Origin: Beroe ovata
Taxonomy: Eukaryota; Ctenophora; Nuda; Beroida; Beroidae
Direction of reading: 5' to 3'
NCBI GenBank assembly: GCA_946803715.1
Contig: CAMPET010000344.1
Location: 20,286-59,567 of the forward strand
Length of the DNA stretch: 39,282 bases
Each line of letters starts with the position of its first letter. Within the stretch, counting starts at the first letter, position 1. Made by a program: the position numbers and the translations under genes. Below, piece by piece: positions 36,901 to 39,282 of this stretch. Under the pieces are notes generated by a model. It had not been told where the DNA came from, ran no database searches, and saw nothing but the letters and a program-made list of their open reading frames with translations.

Positions 36901-39160
36901 CCTCGGTATCTACATTTTCGTGTGCTAACAGGCTCTGCAACAAAGTGCACTAAACACGGGAACATTCAATTTAACCCTGGTAGCCTTTATAAAATACGGG
37001 CTGACAATACGGATACACCATAGCATAGGATTACAGTCCTGTTCTTACGTACTGGTGTCAGCGAACTCCTTCGCAAGCATTCCTACGTCACCGGCATGCA
37101 GTGGTGTCAGCGAGTTGTGACGAATTGGAAACCTACTGGTGTCAACACATTCCACCACAGACATTCCTACGTCACAGTCATAATTCGTCACAGTGACCAG
37201 TATTTACACTGTATGTTTACAAGTTTACACACTGTTATCCTAGCCAAGGGATTGAGAAGACGGAGTACCTATATCAATTGCACACTGAATACACACACTT
37301 ACTGCATCCAGTGATAGCTGATCATTAGCGAGCTAGTAACGCTGTTTGTGTGTGTGTGTGTGTGTGNGTTTGTGTGTGTGTGTATGCGTGTGTATGCGTG
37401 TGTGTGTGTGCGTGTGTGTGTATGTGGATACCGCACACTATACAGCCGGTGTTATACGATCTGTCAATATTAAACATTGTGACATGTATTGGATACAGTG
37501 ACACACGCTCAAAGCTCACATTGAATCCACAACGGTTACACAAACGCACATTATCGGCACTGATACCTCTTTAGTGACAATGTGGAAGACCAGTCTGAGT
37601 TGATTGGTAGCATCAAAAGTCTTGTGAAGTTCCAGCATCTCATACAGTACACAGCCACAGGACCACACGTCACTTTTGTAACCGTATGGTAAACCTCTGT
37701 AAAACAGAGGGATGTGAGATACCCGTAGTGACCCCCCCGACAATTACAGTTAAATTACAGTTACGGTTAGGGTTAGGGCTTGGGTTACTGTTATGGTTAT
37801 GGTTAGATTATGTCAAATGTCAAGGGGTCAATTGTCGGATGGTCAGTTGTTGCACGTTCCTGTTTCCAGATAACTTCACCAGTAGAAGTACTGAAGTGGT
37901 GTTCGTGAGATGAGTTGATTTCTGAATTTTGATCCGAATCTAATAGCAATGATAGAGGGACGACATGATCTATGTCCGTTATTGCATTAGAATTTGCGAA
38001 TTAGTCCTATATATTGAAGGTGACACGACGAAGCAGTAATATTCTAATGTCTTGTTACAGGAAGAGACATTTCCAATTGGCCGAATTGTTCTAGTGCAGA
38101 CTGCTTAGTGAATCAAGTGATATAGAGCAATGCAGAGTGGTGATATAATCTTAAAAACTTCATAAAACTTCATAAAATGAAATGCAATGACTAAAATATC
38201 TTATATGGCATTAAATATTATTATGTTTCGAAAATTGCCCATTATGAATCCATGTGATATGAGTGAATCATTACATAATGTGATACTCATGACAATCAAT
38301 GCCAAAACTGACTAAAGAATTAAACCTGCAAATTTCAGGACTCATGTAATAAGGAGTTCCAACGACAGAGTCTGCAGCCTCACTGTCTGATGATAGCATC
38401 TTACTGATTCCAAAGTCGCCAAGTTTCAGTATGCCTGTCTGTTCATAAGTGTAAAATATACGATGTTGCTGAGCTATATCAAAATAATAGCAGTCATATT
38501 CCTTTATTTTACATTACTGTAGTGTATAAACCTTATTGAGAAAGATGTTGATAGTTTTGATGTCTCTGTGAATTATTCCATTGCTATGCAGGTAGACACA
38601 GGCACAGCACAGCTGATAGAAATACCACAGAACTTCTTCCTGTGAAGGAACAAATGATGATTATCCACATTTTCTATTTCAAGGGAACCAAATACGCGAG
38701 TCACTGGAAACTATTAACCAACCTCAGCAAAAAGGTTTTGCTGATTAATGATGAGCTGATTCAGGGTTCCTCCATTTGCATATTCCATCTCAATGTACAT
38801 GACATCATTGTCCACATAATTGTTGTAGTAACCAACTATATTTCTATGTGAAAGTAGACTAAGTACATCAACTTCGTGTTGGGCAGCTATCACTTCTTTC
38901 TCACTGCGCAGCTTCACCTTAAAGCAAGATGAGAGGTACATGGTCGATGAATCATTAATGCAGTGGCTTTTCAAAAATAATTTAGGTAACCGGAAATTGA
39001 TCCAGGTACAGCCTGTCAAGAAGTGAAGCAACCTTACCTCTTTCCAAACAACAAGGAAGTTGTCAGAATATCGCCTGTAAAGTACAGCTTTACCAAAACT
39101 GCCCTCTCCAAGAACTTTGAGAAAGTGATAGAGTCCTTCAAAACAGTCATCATCCGACAT
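29950..39160 (-). CDS. NEK9: NEK9-like kinase (NIMA-related kinase + RCC1 repeats + coiled coil)
   Basis: Exons in transcript order: 39160-39038, 38917-38723, 38639-38532, 38438-38326, 37696-37567, 36032-35967 or 35391-35326 (duplicate exon), 33277-33116, 32891-32750, 32650-32499, 32412-32255, 32057-31912, 31767-31628, 31521-31377, 31249-31117, 30998-30896, 30792-30648, 30503-29950. Using one copy of the duplicate gives 904 residues plus TGA; vertebrate NEK9 is just under 1,000. Residues 1-250 are the kinase, about 300-700 a seven-bladed-type RCC1 region, and the end a coiled coil. Kinase plus RCC1 occurs in NEK8 and NEK9; the C-terminal coiled coil after the RCC1 region points to NEK9. Known role: activated in mitosis, acts on spindle and centrosome through NEK6/7. 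Confidence 0.93.
31117..33277 (-). other. NEK9: NEK9-like kinase end and RCC1-repeat exons 7-14
   Basis: Exon 7 closes the kinase ([19 protein letters not shown]) and leads into the propeller. RCC1 signatures follow: [27 protein letters not shown] with [31 protein letters not shown] with [27 protein letters not shown] with [50 protein letters not shown] with [12 protein letters not shown], and [20 protein letters not shown] with [13 protein letters not shown]. The repeated W/S-G-x-N-x-x-G-x-L-G and A-C-G-x-x-H pattern defines RCC1 blades. In NEK9 this region restrains the kinase (known). Confidence 0.92.
33960..34480 (+). repeat. 16-bp purine-rich minisatellite, GGTGTCAAGGGAAAGT unit
   Basis: Roughly thirty imperfect units with period near 16, cleanest at 34290-34370, containing an N at 34252. 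One strand is nearly all purine apart from the TGTC. It is transcribed as the pyrimidine-rich strand within the NEK9-like intron. Several open frames cross it only because the unit lacks stops. Confidence 0.9.
35101..35262. repeat. 19-bp minisatellite, CAATTAGGTTACACAATAT unit
   Basis: Nine head-to-tail units at a strict 19-bp spacing (35102, 35121, 35140 and so on), alternating GGTT and GGTC. The duplicate block has only two (35855-35890). Confidence 0.95.
35326..35391 (-). CDS. NEK9: NEK9-like kinase exon 6, second copy in transcript order
   Basis: Same length, phase, protein and splice sites as 35967-36032, and nearer to the next exon (33277). Only one of the two should be used in a given mRNA. 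Without transcripts I cannot say which, or whether the duplication is real rather than two alleles placed side by side. Confidence 0.75.
35514..35545. repeat. 32-bp perfect palindrome
   Basis: AAGTATGGGATTGACC followed directly by its complement with no loop; the centre is ACCGGT. It can form a cruciform, or a hairpin in the NEK9-like pre-mRNA. Confidence 0.95.
35967..36032 (-). CDS. NEK9: NEK9-like kinase exon 6, first copy in transcript order
   Basis: A 66-nt exon, phase 0 at both ends, with good sites (TATTCAG acceptor and GTATGT donor). It encodes [20 protein letters not shown] then QK, the kinase subdomain X-XI segment just before DPENRP. Its protein is identical to the copy at 35326-35391; one silent change is visible (ACG for ACA). 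Including both would insert 22 repeated residues in the kinase C-lobe. Confidence 0.75.
36151..36190. repeat. 40-bp perfect palindrome
   Basis: AGAAAAGTATGGGATTGACC (36151-36170) followed directly by its exact complement. It is the same element as at 35514 but 4 bp longer on each arm, suggesting this is the less decayed copy. Confidence 0.95.
37045..37200 (-). repeat. Diverged relative of the GACGAATG / GACACCACTG repeat family
   Basis: Contains ACTGGTGTCAGCGA, ATTCCTACGTCA, CAGTGGTGTCAGCGAG and TTGTGACGAATTGG in the same order as the inverted copies at 27430, but rearranged and without a regular period. Confidence 0.65.
37338..37424. repeat. TG microsatellite
   Basis: (TG)n with TATGCG interruptions and an N at 37367, in the intron between NEK9-like exon 5 and the duplicated exon 6. 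Confidence 0.95.
37697..38325 (-). other. NEK9-like intron 4 with a short foldback element
   Basis: A 629-nt intron; contains a TIR-bounded stretch of GGTTAG/GTTATG repeats (separate entry). The rest is AT-rich without features. Confidence 0.6.
37737..37838. repeat. Short foldback with telomere-like core
   Basis: CCGACAATT (37737-37745) and its complement AATTGTCGG (37830-37838) bound about 100 bp made of GTTACGG, GGTTAGGGTTAGGG, GTTATGG and GGTTAG hexamers. TTAGGG is the animal telomere unit, but only about two exact copies occur. It is probably a tiny non-autonomous element or a decayed simple repeat. Confidence 0.6.
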
Positions 39161-39282
39161 GACAAAATCTACATGTAGGTAACAGCCTTATCTAGAACTA
39201 GCTTCATGCTTCCTGAAGATTTTCCAATTGATAGGGACCGTTCACATATTATGTAATCAAAATTTCGGCATTTTTACCCCCC
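39161..39282 (-). promoter_or_regulatory. 5' flank of the NEK9-like gene
   Basis: The 122 nt before the NEK9-like ATG should be 5' UTR or proximal promoter. No TATA-like element or known site stands out, and the window ends here. Confidence 0.35.

Larger units (their letters stand above)
36033..37566 (-). other. NEK9-like intron 5
   Basis: A 1.5 kb intron holding the second 40-bp palindrome (36151-36190), diverged GACACCACTG-family sequence (37050-37200), a TGTACA-rich spot near 36855-36885 and a TG microsatellite. No exon recognised. Confidence 0.65.
37567..39160 (-). other. NEK9: NEK9-like kinase domain exons 1-5
   Basis: The Gly-rich loop LGEGSFGKA is at residues 17-25, the ATP-anchoring lysine in VVWKE (Lys40), the catalytic loop [12 protein letters not shown] (His130-Arg131-Asp132), the magnesium motif GDFGISK (150-152), and the activation-segment end [11 protein letters not shown]. 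Subdomain IX is [16 protein letters not shown], then [13 protein letters not shown], as in NEK-family kinases. All catalytic residues are present, so the enzyme should be active. The DFG motif is the canonical form. The ATG was chosen because it precedes the Gly-loop by 16 residues and lies in good context. Confidence 0.92.

Overview
The window is nuclear DNA from a multicellular animal. It shows spliceosomal introns with GT..AG ends, TG microsatellites, many minisatellites, short foldback elements and animal gene families. A GAS2-like cytoskeletal linker, a Rab8/10-type GTPase, a Ly6/uPAR-like secreted protein and a NEK9-type kinase lie close together with mostly short introns. An early-branching invertebrate such as a sponge would fit, but that is inference; nothing here fixes the phylum. 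The N characters at 2831, 34252, 35665 and 37367 show this is draft assembly.

Layout. At 112-242 (-) is the first coding exon of a calcineurin-like metallophosphoesterase that runs off the left end. Then about 4.3 kb without a clear gene holds a cluster of TCACGTGA palindromes. From 4604 to 20275 (+) is a very large GAS2-like gene. I reconstruct 28 coding exon positions and about 2,330 residues: a calponin-homology (CH) domain, a GAR domain and a disordered tail of more than 1,800 residues. From 22932 to 26344 (+) is a complete seven-exon Rab GTPase of 206 residues. From 28338 to 28944 (+) is a two-exon, 157-residue secreted Ly6/uPAR-like protein with a GPI-type tail. From 39160 down to 29950 (-) is a complete 17-exon NEK9-like kinase of 904 residues: kinase domain, RCC1 propeller and C-terminal coiled coil.

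The reconstructions are supported by reading frame: summed exon lengths are exact multiples of three for the GAS2-like (7,005 nt), Rab (621 nt), Ly6-like (474 nt) and NEK9-like (2,715 nt) genes. All splice sites are read by eye without transcripts, and five GAS2-like junctions are ambiguous (stated where they occur).

The most interesting observations are these. (1) The last CH-domain exon of the GAS2-like gene is duplicated into two diverged, intact, phase 0-0 versions separated by only 49 nt, the classic layout of mutually exclusive exons. (2) One kinase exon of the NEK9-like gene is duplicated with identical protein sequence inside a recent 0.6-0.7 kb tandem duplication, which might instead be an assembly artefact. 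(3) All 19 introns after the GAR domain appear to be phase 1, making the tail a string of skippable cassettes. (4) A C-P-x-H motif recurs five times in that protein. (5) Repeat families include a 104-bp GACGAATG array on both strands, a 312-bp inverted-repeat element with a 7-bp target duplication, and a fossil LINE reverse-transcriptase end.

Functionally, the GAS2-like protein (actin-microtubule linker) and NEK9 (mitotic and microtubule kinase) both act on the cytoskeleton, and the Rab acts in vesicle traffic. There is no sign of an operon; the proximity is probably just gene density.
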